In this document: positions 53,683 through 63,322 of the stretch, piece by piece
How the letters are laid out: every line of letters starts with the position of its first letter
Numbering within the stretch: the stretch's first letter is position 1
Assembly: GCA_029255685.2 (NCBI GenBank)
Contig: CM055311.2
Location: 16,576,952 to 16,640,951 of the forward strand
DNA: 64,000 bases
Direction of reading: 5' to 3'
DNA from: Silene conica
Taxonomy: Eukaryota > Streptophyta > Magnoliopsida > Caryophyllales > Caryophyllaceae
The notes under the pieces: generated by a model
The model's database searches: none
What the model was told of the DNA's origin: nothing
What the model saw: the letters and a program-made list of their open reading frames with translations, nothing else
Made by a program: the position numbers and the translations under genes

Positions 53683-56600
53683 ATGTCAAACGACGACAAC
53701 GATTCATCGGTAAGTAATTAAAATCTTAATTTTTTTTTTCAATTAATTTTTGTTGAATTAATGTTTTAGCCCTTTAGTAGAAATTAGGTTGAATTAGACG
53801 TAGAAGCCATAGAATTAGACTACGTAAAATCAATCGTATTTTTGCAATGGACTTGAAAAATGACCGTCCTCGCGTGGAAAGGACGGCCAAACCACACGTC
53901 CAAGCATGGTCTGGACGTGAATAGTGCACGTCCAAACCACGCATGGACGTGTACTATACACGTCCAGGCATGGTATGGACGTGCACTATTCACGTCCAGA
54001 CCATGCATGGACGTTAATCCTGGACGTCCATGCATGGTCTGGACGTGAATAGCGCACGTCCATACCATGCCTGGACGTGAATAGTACACGTCCATGCATG
54101 GTTTGGACGTGCGCTATTCACGTCCAGGCCGTGCATGGACGGGCAGTTTTCAAGACCTTTACTTTCCGTTATTTTTACTCAATTTTTAACAAAAATTAAG
54201 TGGTTTTTAATATTTTTTAATATAATCCTTACCAATTTTGCGTATTAACAGGATTCGTTTGAGAAATTTGGTGGAAATGGGGTTGATTACAATCGATTAT
54301 TTGAGACGGATATATCTTTTGATAGTCGGGATGAGGCGTTTGACTGGGCTCAAAAAGTAGCTATGGATAATGGTTTTGCCTTAGTGAAGGCAACAAATGG
54401 GGCGAAAAATCGCAAACAACCGGAGTTGCTCGGGTCGTACTTCCGTTGTTCAAGGTACGGCCGAACCAGAAAGAAGATCGATCCTGAGAAACCGGAGAAT
54501 TCTAGTAAGAGGGGGTCGGCTAAGTGCGGATGTTTGTTTAGGATTCGAGCGGTGCAGGAGTACGCCCATTTGGTTGATGGGAAGCTGACGATTGCTTGGT
54601 ACATTATTACTTCGACTAACGCGGGTTTTCACAACCACGAAGTAACGACCTATAAAGATGGGGATAGACATTTTGCCGGCTTGGATGTCGAAGAGAAAGA
54701 ATTTGTGAGGCAACAAGTCCGGGCTAATATTTCACCGAGGGATATCAAGAACGCTCTTCATAAAAGGACCCCGGAAAAACCCCAACCAAGTAGCACCCAA
54801 ATTAATAGCGAGTCGAACAAGGTTCGGCGCGAGATGAGAGAAAGTAGGAATCCCGCTCGACAACTGTTGGCTGTAGCAGTTGCTGCCCAATATGTGGAGT
54901 GGCACGAATCAGACCCCGATACGAAAGAGTTGACTCATGTGTTTATGTGTCATCCGGAATCCGTCAAACTATTCCGTGCTTACCCATATGTCGCTCTTAT
55001 CGACGCCACCTACTCGACCAATGTTTTGAAGATTGCACTTATTGAGATAGTTGGCGTTACACCGGTCGGATCCTCCTTCTTAATTGCCACCGTTCTCCTT
55101 CCGTCTGAAAATGATACATCTTATGGATGGATGTTGCGGAGATTAGAGGAGCTGCTTCTGGGGGCGTCACCTATGCCTACTCTTGTCACTGACCGAGAGT
55201 TGGGCTTGATCCGGGCTATTGAGGACCTCTATCCGTACACTTCTCACATTTTGTGTCGTTGGCATGTGAACAAAACCATTGAACTAGAGTAAAAAATTCA
55301 AGAAAGATGATGATGTACAAAGACATGATATTGCATAGTAAGGAAACGGGTTGGTACCGGGTCATCAATGCAAGCACACAAAGTGAGTTTGGGAGAGCAT
55401 GGGAAGCCTTTTCTGAAACTTGGGTAGATTTGTCTGATTATGTGCAGAGAACATGGGCGCATTACAAGAAGAAGTTCGTTGTTTTCTATACGAACGAATA
55501 CTTTCATCTCGGTAACACGGCCACTTCCCGGGTAGAGTCGTGTCATGCCCTCCTTAAAGCTTGGTTGAAGAGTCAAAACTTGAACCTCGACACTATGTGG
55601 ACTCGTATTCACGGCATGCTTGAAGCTCAACACTCCAAGATTCGACATGAGTTACAGACGTCGTTGACCAACTCTGTAAGTGCTGGACCGTTTTTCTCCT
55701 TATTGCGAAATCATGTGTCTATCAAAGCCATTAGGTTACTGGAAGATGAGTTTAGGAGAGGGATTGAGTTGGGGAACGGGCTTGAACAGAATTGTGGATG
55801 TGCGATACAGACTACTCACGGGTTGCCTTGTGCCTGCATTATGATTCTGATGCAAAGAAACGGTAGGAGGGTCCACGTTCAGGATGTGCACTTGTTTTGG
55901 AGGACTTTGGTGTACGACAGTCCCGAATATAGGCCGAAGACCGATGATGATGAGTTCGATGCTCTTATAGAGCAGGCTAGAGGGGTCGATCCGGCGAAGA
56001 GACGGGTAATCATTGAGAAACTTCGAGATGGTCTCCACCCGGCAGATGAAGATATTCGTCCACCTGAGGTTCGAGAAAACCCTAAGGGGAGACCGAGGGG
56101 TTCCACTACTCGGAAGAAGTCCGCTTTTGAGCATGCTACCCGTAGATGTGCCAAGTTTTTTTCCAGCCCTTCGACGACAACTTCTGTCAGTACGGTGTCT
56201 GATTTCGGAGATGGACCTGTTGGTGCACCATTGGAGGTCGGTTACACAACGGGACCTTTGTGTTCTTGGGCAAAAATATATGCAGTCCCCAAAGACTTAT
56301 GGGCACACTTTGATGGTTGGGCTGATGTTGTTGCTGATGGTCATTGTGGTTATAGGGTGTTATCGCATGCCGCCCGGGGTCGAGAACAGGACCACTTGGT
56401 CATGAGAGCGTGGTGTCTTAATTAGAGAGCTTCAGGGAAACGATGTGTACAAGACATTGTTTGATGAGTCTCCTCGCACGCCTCCGCTTTTGAGCAGATG
56501 GGATCATACCTTGAGGGCTATCGAGTTTACGGGTAGCGGGGGTTGCGGTGAACATCATTGGATGTCTTCCGAGTATTTGACTGTCTTTGCGTCGTTGTTT

Positions 56601-56936
56601 AACTGGACTATCTGTTGTATCGGCCAGTACGTCAACAAAGGAGTCAGGAATTGGAATTGTTATACATTCTTACCGCTGAGGGCCACGGGTCACGAGTCGA
56701 GGCCGTACGGTGTCATGTGGATCGTACACTACCATGACCATTGGATGAGATTGCACTACAGTGGCCCACTGAGCGAAGCACCCATGCCACCGATCGATCT
56801 TTGTTGGGCGTGGGTAAGAGAAGATGCAGTTGCACATTATGCCGATTTGTACACGTCGAACATCGAACGATGGCATACTTTGATGGGAACAACACCTCGA
56901 ACTCCTCGGCGCCGAAGACAGCCTCCCTCGGGTTGA
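53683..56936 (+). pseudogene. MULE transposase fused to OTU cysteine protease, frameshifted
   Basis: Exon 1 (53683-53709, MSNDDNDSS) joins exon 2 from 54252 over an intron holding the palindromic array. A FAR1-like zinc-binding N-terminus comes first (FRCSRYGRTRKK, CGCLFRIRA, and HNHE-type residues in AGFHNHEVT). The MULE transposase core follows, with LIDATYSTN (first catalytic Asp) and DRELGLIRAI, and CRWHVNK at the end. A frameshift near 55285-55295 moves into 55307-56425, with the SWIM-like CGCAIQTTHGLPCAC. The C-terminal third begins an OTU domain: DVVADGHCGYRVLSH supplies the Asp and nucleophile Cys. After a second frameshift near 56415-56430, HDHWMRLHY supplies the catalytic His. OTU enzymes remove ubiquitin-like proteins. 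Role in transposition unknown. Confidence 0.88.
53868..54145. repeat. Palindromic GGACGTG/CACGTCC array in transposase intron 1
   Basis: About a dozen CACGTCCA or GGACGTGA blocks alternate with CCATGCATGG palindromes, spaced about 15-20 bases apart. They can pair within the strand at many registers. The related array 57703-57965 lies near the other end of the element. Confidence 0.9.
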
Positions 56937-57189
56937 GATTTATTTGTATTCTTTAGGTTGTGATATATTTGTATTATTTAGGTTGAGATTTATTTGTATT
57001 CTTTAGGTTGTAATATTTAAATGTAACCGTTGTGATTTCAAATTTCAAAATGTTACCGTTTTTCGAATGATTTTCATGTTCATTATAATCGCGATTTCAT
57101 TGTGAAACAAATTACAAAGATAAAGTTATCAAATTAAAAACGTTCAAACAAACAAAGCGATTTCATTGTTAACTAATACATCCCATCCT

Positions 57190-57621
57190 TCAGACCTCAT
57201 TGGCCCAAAACGAAAAATACGGAGGGATAACCCCGGTTATCTTTAAAAAAATCTTCTCAAACTCCCACCAACCACGCATCTCAGGAGAACCGCTAACGTC
57301 GGGGTGATTCTCTTCAAACATTCTAATGACGTCCATAATCTTGCAATACACATGCATTGCCTGTTGAGATAAGACCGGGGGTTGAAGACGTATCATGTTT
57401 CTCGCTTCAGCAAGGCGGCGAGTGTCAGGACGTCGAGGGTACGAACTTGCAGCTTCGTTAACTAACCGGACTGCGTCACGCCTCTTGATCCAGTAGTCGC
57501 GTTGATGTTCAAGAGATGCTTTCACCATCGGGTTTTCCGCTGCAGGGCTTGCGAGATCTGTCTCAGCTTCTGCAATCCGTTGTGAAAGCCAAGTTTCATC
57601 GTTCAACGGCATGTTTGCCAT
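57190..57621 (-). CDS. Second MULE gene, unknown 143-residue protein
   Basis: This is an open frame from ATG at 57621 (MANMPLNDETW) to a stop at 57190. The acceptor AG at 57625-57624 stands just before the ATG. An AAG|GTTAGT donor lies at 58133, so a leader intron of about 510 bases, holding the palindromic array, is likely. The protein is charged and helical (RIAEAETDLASPAAENP, RDYWIKRRDAVRLVNEA, EFEKIFLKITGV). I do not recognise a domain. It is convergent with the transposase. The position recalls the second gene of MuDR, but no similarity to its product can be claimed. No stops interrupt it. Confidence 0.65.
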   Translation of the reverse strand: MANMPLNDETWLSQRIAEAETDLASPAAENPMVKASLEHQRDYWIKRRDAVRLVNEAASSYPRRPDTRRLAEARNMIRLQPPVLSQQAMHVYCKIMDVIRMFEENHPDVSGSPEMRGWWEFEKIFLKITGVIPPYFSFWANEV

Positions 57622-57702
57622 TCCTGAAAACAAAAAAATTAAAAGAATTAAAATTGAAAACATACGGTTAGAACGTAACAAAAAAAAATTAAATTGCAAA
57701 CC

Positions 57703-57965
57703 ACACGTCCTCACCCTCCCACGACGTGAGAAACTCACGTCCAAGCCACCAATGGACGTGCAAACTACCCGTCCAAGCCACCAATGGACGTGCAAACATC
57801 ACGTCCAAGCCAGCAATGGACGTGCAAACAACACGTCCAAGCCACCAATGGACGTTGATGTCCTACGTCTAGGCCGCTATTGGAGGTGTCAACGACACGT
57901 CCTACCCACCCTAGGCCGTTCAAATCTCACGTCCTACCCACCCTAAGCCGTTCAAATCGCACGTT
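57703..57965. repeat. CACGTCC array in the leader intron of the second MULE gene
   Basis: CACGTCCAAGCCA-CCAATGGACGTG units repeat about every 30 bases from 57703 and become degenerate after 57860 (CACGTCCTACCCACCCTA). It uses the same core as 53868-54145 and sits at the mirror position. Confidence 0.9.
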
Positions 57966-58355
57966 CTACCCCTTTCATTACCAAAATCGTTTTTCTCATC
58001 CCCAAATCAAACAAAACAACAATTGAAATTACTACTATCTAATTACTAATAATAACAACAACAACAACAAAATAACGACAAATTATACAAGCATAATTAA
58101 AACTAAACTAAATTAATTAAAAAAAAGACTAACCTTCGTGTGGTGGTGGTCCTCGGTGGTGGTGGCGGTCGTCGGCGTCGGAGGGCGGTGGTCTTGGTGG
58201 TGGTGTCGGGTTGAGAGGTGTAAGAGGGAGTGAGGGAGTAAGGAATTGAGTTTGGGAGGAAATGAGAGGTAAAAGGGTAGTTTTGTCCTTTTTTTGAATT
58301 ACGTCGACGATTTTTCGCAAAACGTCGACGACCTTTCGCGATTCGGTTATCGAAA

Positions 58356-58521
58356 TAGTATAACGAATTTTGATGCGATTTTTATTTGGTTCATTCAAAC
58401 AACGTCCCAACAATTAAGACATGAATAAAAATACATACATACAACCTCAGTTGTCCATTATATGATATCTACATGATATTTTGAACCATTGTCAACCTAA
58501 CCCGTAACATTAGATCAAATC
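58356..58521. other. Spacer with SINE left target duplication
   Basis: Short host spacer between the MULE and the SINE. ACATTAGATCAAATC at 58507-58521 is the left target duplication of the SINE. Confidence 0.6.
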
Positions 58522-58722
58522 AATTAAGTGGTGTTAATTCAGTGGTAATTGGATTAAATCTTGAAACTTGTAGAAATGTATGAGCGGGGAGGTCTCAGGT
58601 TCGACTACCATCTGTGACGATGGTCACTTGGTCACTGCAGCCCGCGAAGGTATGACTTACATAGTCCATGTGGTGGTGCGAAAATACATGGGTTCAAAAT
58701 TCAAACCCTTATCATAAAAAAG
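58522..58722 (+). mobile_element. tRNA-derived SINE
   Basis: The 201-base element has a Pol III B box GGTTCGACTAC at 58598-58608 and an A-box-like TAATTCAGTGGTAATTGG at about 58534-58551. It ends in a short A-rich tail (CATAAAAAAG). It is flanked by 15-base target duplications differing at one position (58507-58521 and 58723-58737), the mark of LINE-driven insertion. Confidence 0.85.
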
Positions 58723-58737
58723 ACATTAAATCAAATC

Positions 58738-59032
58738 CCGTCAACATCAAATATACGTTACAACTCCCTACATGTAATTATGAAAGCCGATAGCCTAGAT
58801 GAGGTAGTCGTTTATTCGGCTATAAGAATGAAGTAGAAATAAGAATGAAGTGCACCTGTATTGGGCTTTTGGTGACCTTACCTGTGTATCTATAGCAATT
58901 GGACACAGTTACCAACACAAAAATCTACCACCCTGATTTTAGTGGGCCAACTTTAACGGGCCTTCATCAATTCCACGTGCATGTGGGTTTGGTTGTCTAA
59001 AATCTAGAAAAAGGTAGGCATCGGCTTTAAAT
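58738..59032. other. Spacer, no gene seen
   Basis: AT-rich host sequence with a short tandem phrase GAATGAAGTAGAAATAAGAATGAAG (split as two overlapping GAATGAAGT words near 58826-58850). Nothing else is seen. Confidence 0.4.
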
Positions 59033-59041
59033 CTTTACCAA

Positions 59042-60096
59042 CCAAGTTACTATACGTCGTCGACAAATTACTAATTATCGTCGATACTTTTACATGAATT
59101 ATCAACTTTGTCCTTATTTAATCCTTTATATTTATTTGACAATTTAGCAATATTGGACTAAAATTCATTAAAAAAAGGTGTCGGTTTTTTCACTAAAATA
59201 AAATACGGTTTAGTAGCGATTCGATCAACGGTTTTCAACGATTTCAACGAGCGCTTCGAACAACGAATTTCAACGATTTTCAAGGATGAATGACAATAAC
59301 GAGATTAGTTTACGATTTAAATTTGATTCAAATTTATGATTTTTAGTTCGTAATATAGTAGAGCGGATTATGATTAACGTTAGATCCCCGAAGCCGATTT
59401 AAAATTTTGAAAAAAAAAATAGAAATTGCCCAAACAAAGAACATTTTCGTCCAGACCTAGGTTCAGACAAAGAACATTTTCGCCCAGACCTAGGTCCAGA
59501 CCAGAATGTTTTTTCGTCCAAACCTAGGTCCAGACAAAGAACATTTTCGTCCAAACCTAGGTCTAGACGAGAATGTTTTTCTTCCAGACCTAGGTCCAGA
59601 CAAGGAACATTTTAGTCCAGACCTAGGTCCAGACGAGAATATTTTTCTTCCAGGCCTAGGTCCAGACGAAAGTTTTTTTTGTGTGGACCTAGGTCTGGAC
59701 GAAAATGTTCTTTGTCTTGACAATTTCTATTTTTTTTTTAAAAAAATTTAAAATCGGTTTCGGGAATCTAACGCTAATCATAATCCGTTCTACTGTATGA
59801 CGAACTAAAAATTATAAATTTGAATCAAATTTAAGTCGTAAACTAATCTCGTTATTGTCATTCATCGTTGAAAATCGTTGTTCGAACCGCTCGTTGAAAT
59901 CGTTGAAAACCGTTGATCGAAACGCTACTAAACCGTATTTTACTTTAGTGAGAAACCGACACTTTTTTTTAATGAATTTTAGTCCAATATTGCTAAATTG
60001 TCAAATAAATATAAAGGGTTGAATAAGGGCAAAGTTGGTAGTTCATATAAAAGTGTCGACGATAATTAATAATTTGTCGACGACCTTTAGCATGAC
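59042..60096. mobile_element. Non-autonomous foldback MULE
   Basis: Two arms of about 390 bases are inverse copies of each other, beginning near GTCGTCGACAAATTACTAAT (left) and its counterpart at 60035-60085. The centre is a repeat array. The flanks CTTTACCAA (59033-59041) and CTTTACCGA (60097-60105) make a 9-bp duplication with one change. The very outermost bases match poorly between ends. No coding region is present. The terminal motif spacing equals that of the autonomous-like MULE at 53494. Confidence 0.85.
59434..59721. repeat. 33-bp palindromic array (GACCTAGGTC) in the foldback centre
   Basis: Eight or nine units with a period near 33 bases. Each has CCAGACCTAGGTCCAGAC followed by AAAGAACATTTTCGT or GAGAATGTTTTTCTT. 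The CCTAGG centre is self-complementary, so each unit can form a small hairpin. The last units switch to the opposite strand sense (GTGTGGACCTAGGTCTGGAC). Confidence 0.92.
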
Positions 60097-60218
60097 CTTT
60101 ACCGAATACCCTTTTAACTACAACTATTCATTTTCCTCTTAATCAAATACCGAGTATTATTTATTTTAAACTAAGAGGTAAAATAAATAAATAAACATTT
60201 TATGAATTAAAACTAGTA

Positions 60219-60381
60219 CTTCCTCCGTCTTAATAGATTCTTTACGTTTACTTTTTCACATTTGTCGAGGTGTATTTTACACCATCGGTATCTTTCATTT
60301 TGCATTTATAAAAATTATAAAAAATTGATATTTTTAATGTATTCATAAAGACGAACCAAACAAATCTTACATGACTATGTT
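60219..60381. mobile_element. Stowaway-like MITE, left part (split)
   Basis: It starts CTTCCTCCGTCTTAATAG after TA. The arm ATTCTTTACGTTTACTTTTT returns inverted at 63285-63310. It is split at 60381 by the solo LTR. The right part is 63231-63322. Confidence 0.85.
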
Positions 60382-61449
60382 TGTAACACCCCCATTTATT
60401 TAAGAGCCTTTAGCAAGACATTCTCAAATAAATAGAGCTGTTACCATCTCGGAATGTCCGAGGTAGTGTATAACAAAGTAAAACAACCAAAGTACTTTAT
60501 ATAAAACTGATAAAATTTAAACTTTTGTTATTACAATTACTGCTCAACGGAGAAAGAAAAAATACAACTGACGACTTCTCTAGATGTGACATAATTCTAA
60601 GTCGGTCCAAAGTCTGCATCTCACATTCCTGACCCAGCTCCTAGCTCATCTGTCTCTTCCTGTAAAGTCTACTCCCCATTCCGGATCATCGTAGGTGCAC
60701 ACGAATACACTGTCAACCTCGCGGTTGAGTAGGATAACACAAGATCATAATGCAACAAATAATGATATGCAATGCCATGATATGCTCGAGCTCAATCTCA
60801 ATCTCATTCTCAAACCCGTAACACCCAGCCATACCGAACCTCCCGACAGACTATAATCGGCCGTCGCCGAACACCAGCTCAATAGCTGATAAGACACCAG
60901 GCCTGGTCTGTAGAACCACCCTGGGCTTTATATCAGAACAATATCTGATCCATATCTTTCTCATTAACCAATGCATATGCCATGCTCGTGAATGCACACT
61001 AAAATAAATAACCATTAAATATCATGCTCATATAACTCATACTTGCATCCATAACATACAAGGCAACATCCATTCACAACACATCTCAAAGTAAATATCC
61101 ATTGATAACACTTCATAGAGTATAGTGCCAGTGTATCCTACCTGGATAGCAATATGATCCAATAGCAAGCCAGCAAGTAAACAGAATTATGCCACTTCAA
61201 AATCGTCACCTAACAAATATAATATAGGTAATCACTAACTAATACAATAACGCGAATTAATATAATATATCTATTTTTTTATTAACTATTTAAATAATAT
61301 ATTACGCATAACGAGACCGTTTTAAACTCGACTACCTCAATTAACTTGACTAATCCATCTTTATTACTTTTATAACTAACTTCAATTAAATAACCGGACA
61401 TAAAAAAACGAACTATTAATAACCGTCACATTCTTGTATTAAATTACTT

Positions 61450-61700
61450 AACAACTTGAATTATTACTAACATGAACAATATTACTAATAATAATAATCA
61501 TACTAACAATGATATTATTATCCCAATAACAATATTAATAATATTAATAATATTAACAACACTAGTAATAATAATAATAAGAAAAAGAAGGAGGATAAGT
61601 AATAGTAAAATTAATAATAATAACATTAATAATCATAATCATCATAATCATAATAATAATAATTATAATAATAATAATAATAATATAATGATAATAATAA
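61450..61700. repeat. AAT/ATAATA microsatellite tract
   Basis: A long run of AATAATAAT, CATAATCAT and TAATAATATT variants inside the solo LTR. The related LTR has a TTATTATTA tract at 49735-49800. Confidence 0.9.
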
Positions 61701-61771
61701 TGTTGCACGCAGCTAATCAGCAACTAACATTTCTCAAATCCAAATCGCGCACCAAACAGAACCCCCCCACA

Positions 61772-61792
61772 CCCCCCCCCCCCCCCCCCCCC
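61772..61792. repeat. Poly-C run (21 bases)
   Basis: A homopolymer of about 21 C lies directly after ACCCCCCCACA. The exact length is unreliable, as such runs are error-prone in sequencing. Confidence 0.9.
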
Positions 61793-63230
61793 ACACACCA
61801 CGAAACACCCTCCTGACCACCAACTTTACAGCCTTTTCGACGCCCCTTCCACCGCTTATACCACCACCTATGCACCATGACGTACCCATTGACACCAACC
61901 ATGACTCTTGACACCACTCTAACAGCCCTCGAAACCAGTCCCGAAACTCCCTGCCACAACCTCACTTACGATACGTATTTTACCGACCCTCTGTAAACAA
62001 CCCCTTAACCACCTGCTAACCCCACCATCACTACAACCAACCACCTCCCACGACACCTCTCATTACCCACGACACCCTGGTGATAACCACCAGGCTTCGA
62101 CACCACTCTAACACCTGAAACAATCGCCCAAAAAGGACCGACACACCACCGTGATTCCCCTGTTTCCGCGACTTGAACAGGCTGTTAAAACAGCCTGTTT
62201 CGGCCACCACACACCACCTTACCACCATTAACACAACATAATAACACCACTACTAACACTCATAACACACGCCACGAATTGACTCAACCCATGAACGAAA
62301 AAGCAACAATAAAAACTGATTAAACACGCAGAAACAGAGCAACATTTACGAGTTACTGTAGTAAATTTCTGATCTTTGTTCTAACAATTACGGTGATCCT
62401 ATGGTGACTTAAAGACGATAAACGTGTCACCTACACTATAAAGATTACATACAACTATAGTACTCAGTCATAACAAGATGAAAAGGTTTGATAAATTACT
62501 TACGAAACACTGCTGCGCAAGGGCGATAATGATGACTATGTGGCTGTTCTGTCACGTTTTCTTTATCTTTTTGCTCTTCTTTGACCCCCATGACAGACCA
62601 AACTAGGGCTTAGGCGTACATGTAGTGTGGAGGCAGACGATGTAAGGAAGAAGAGGGTTTTAACGTGAGTTGATGGAGGCAGACAAGTAGGGTTGATGAA
62701 GGAAGCGTTTGTTGTTTGTCGATGGTTTGGTTTTTGTGCTAGGGTTTCTAAGGTTGGCATTCTTCTTTTTCTTTCTCATTAACACGACCCCAGTCAAGCC
62801 CATTACGCATCTCGAGGATTTGTATACGACTACATCCCGAACTTTAGCCCGTAACTTAAAATTAACGAGACATATAAATAAATAATCATATTAATTGAAT
62901 TATGTAAATATTAATTTTATTAATTATGAGGATATAAAATTATTAGTAATTACATAAGAATATACAAAAATAAGAAATAAATATAAAATAAGAAATATAT
63001 TTAATTATAAATATATTATCAAAATTAAAGAAGTACGAATGAAGTGTCGTTTTAAGAAATAATCGTCAAATATAAAATTATTATGAAATACGAAGTAATC
63101 GTAGAAATACGATTTATAAAATAATAACAGTTTACGTAAAATACTTTATAAACATTTCATTTGAAATACTGGTATAAAACAGAGTTTGACTGCTGTTAAC
63201 CGAGGCTAAAATACGGGGTATTACAATGTT

Positions 63231-63322
63231 TTCTCTTATAGATTGTCGAAAATATTATAGATTCCCTTAATTTTAAATAGTGTCAAAAAGTAAACGTAAA
63301 GAATCTATTGAGACGGATAAAG
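63231..63322. mobile_element. Stowaway-like MITE, right part (split)
   Basis: It contains AAAAAGTAAACGTAAAGAAT and CTATTGAGACGGATAAAG, the inverse of the left arm at 60219. The outer end has diverged. Confidence 0.8.

Larger units (their letters stand above)
53494..58346. mobile_element. Complete MULE (Mutator-like element) with OTU-bearing transposase
   Basis: A perfect 9-bp duplication TTATCGAAA (53485-53493 and 58347-58355) flanks inverted ends sharing GCGAAAGGTCGTCG, then CGTTTTGCGAAAAATCGTCG. Inside are a transposase-OTU gene (plus) and a convergent small gene (minus). Both have GGACGTG-rich palindromic arrays in their first intron. At 4.85 kb it has autonomous-like content, but the transposase has two frameshifts. 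The long target duplication and MULE domain fix the superfamily. Confidence 0.95.
60382..63225 (-). mobile_element. Solo LTR (2.84 kb), Gypsy Tekay/Del-like
   Basis: It starts TGTAACACCCCC and ends GGGGTATTACA, with a perfect 5-bp duplication ATGTT on both sides (60377-60381 and 63226-63230). There are no gag, pol, primer site or second LTR, so it is a solo LTR left by recombination. The orientation is judged minus because the end GGGTGTTACA is the right end of the related copy at 51806. It contains AAT-rich and poly-C tracts. The open frames inside (61472-62760) are low-complexity or leader sequence. Confidence 0.88.

Noticed and set aside
54363..55292. Host FAR1/FHY3 transcription factor gene
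   Set aside because: The gene lies inside a MULE with inverted ends and a 9-bp duplication and has frameshifts. It is a transposase, although related to that family.
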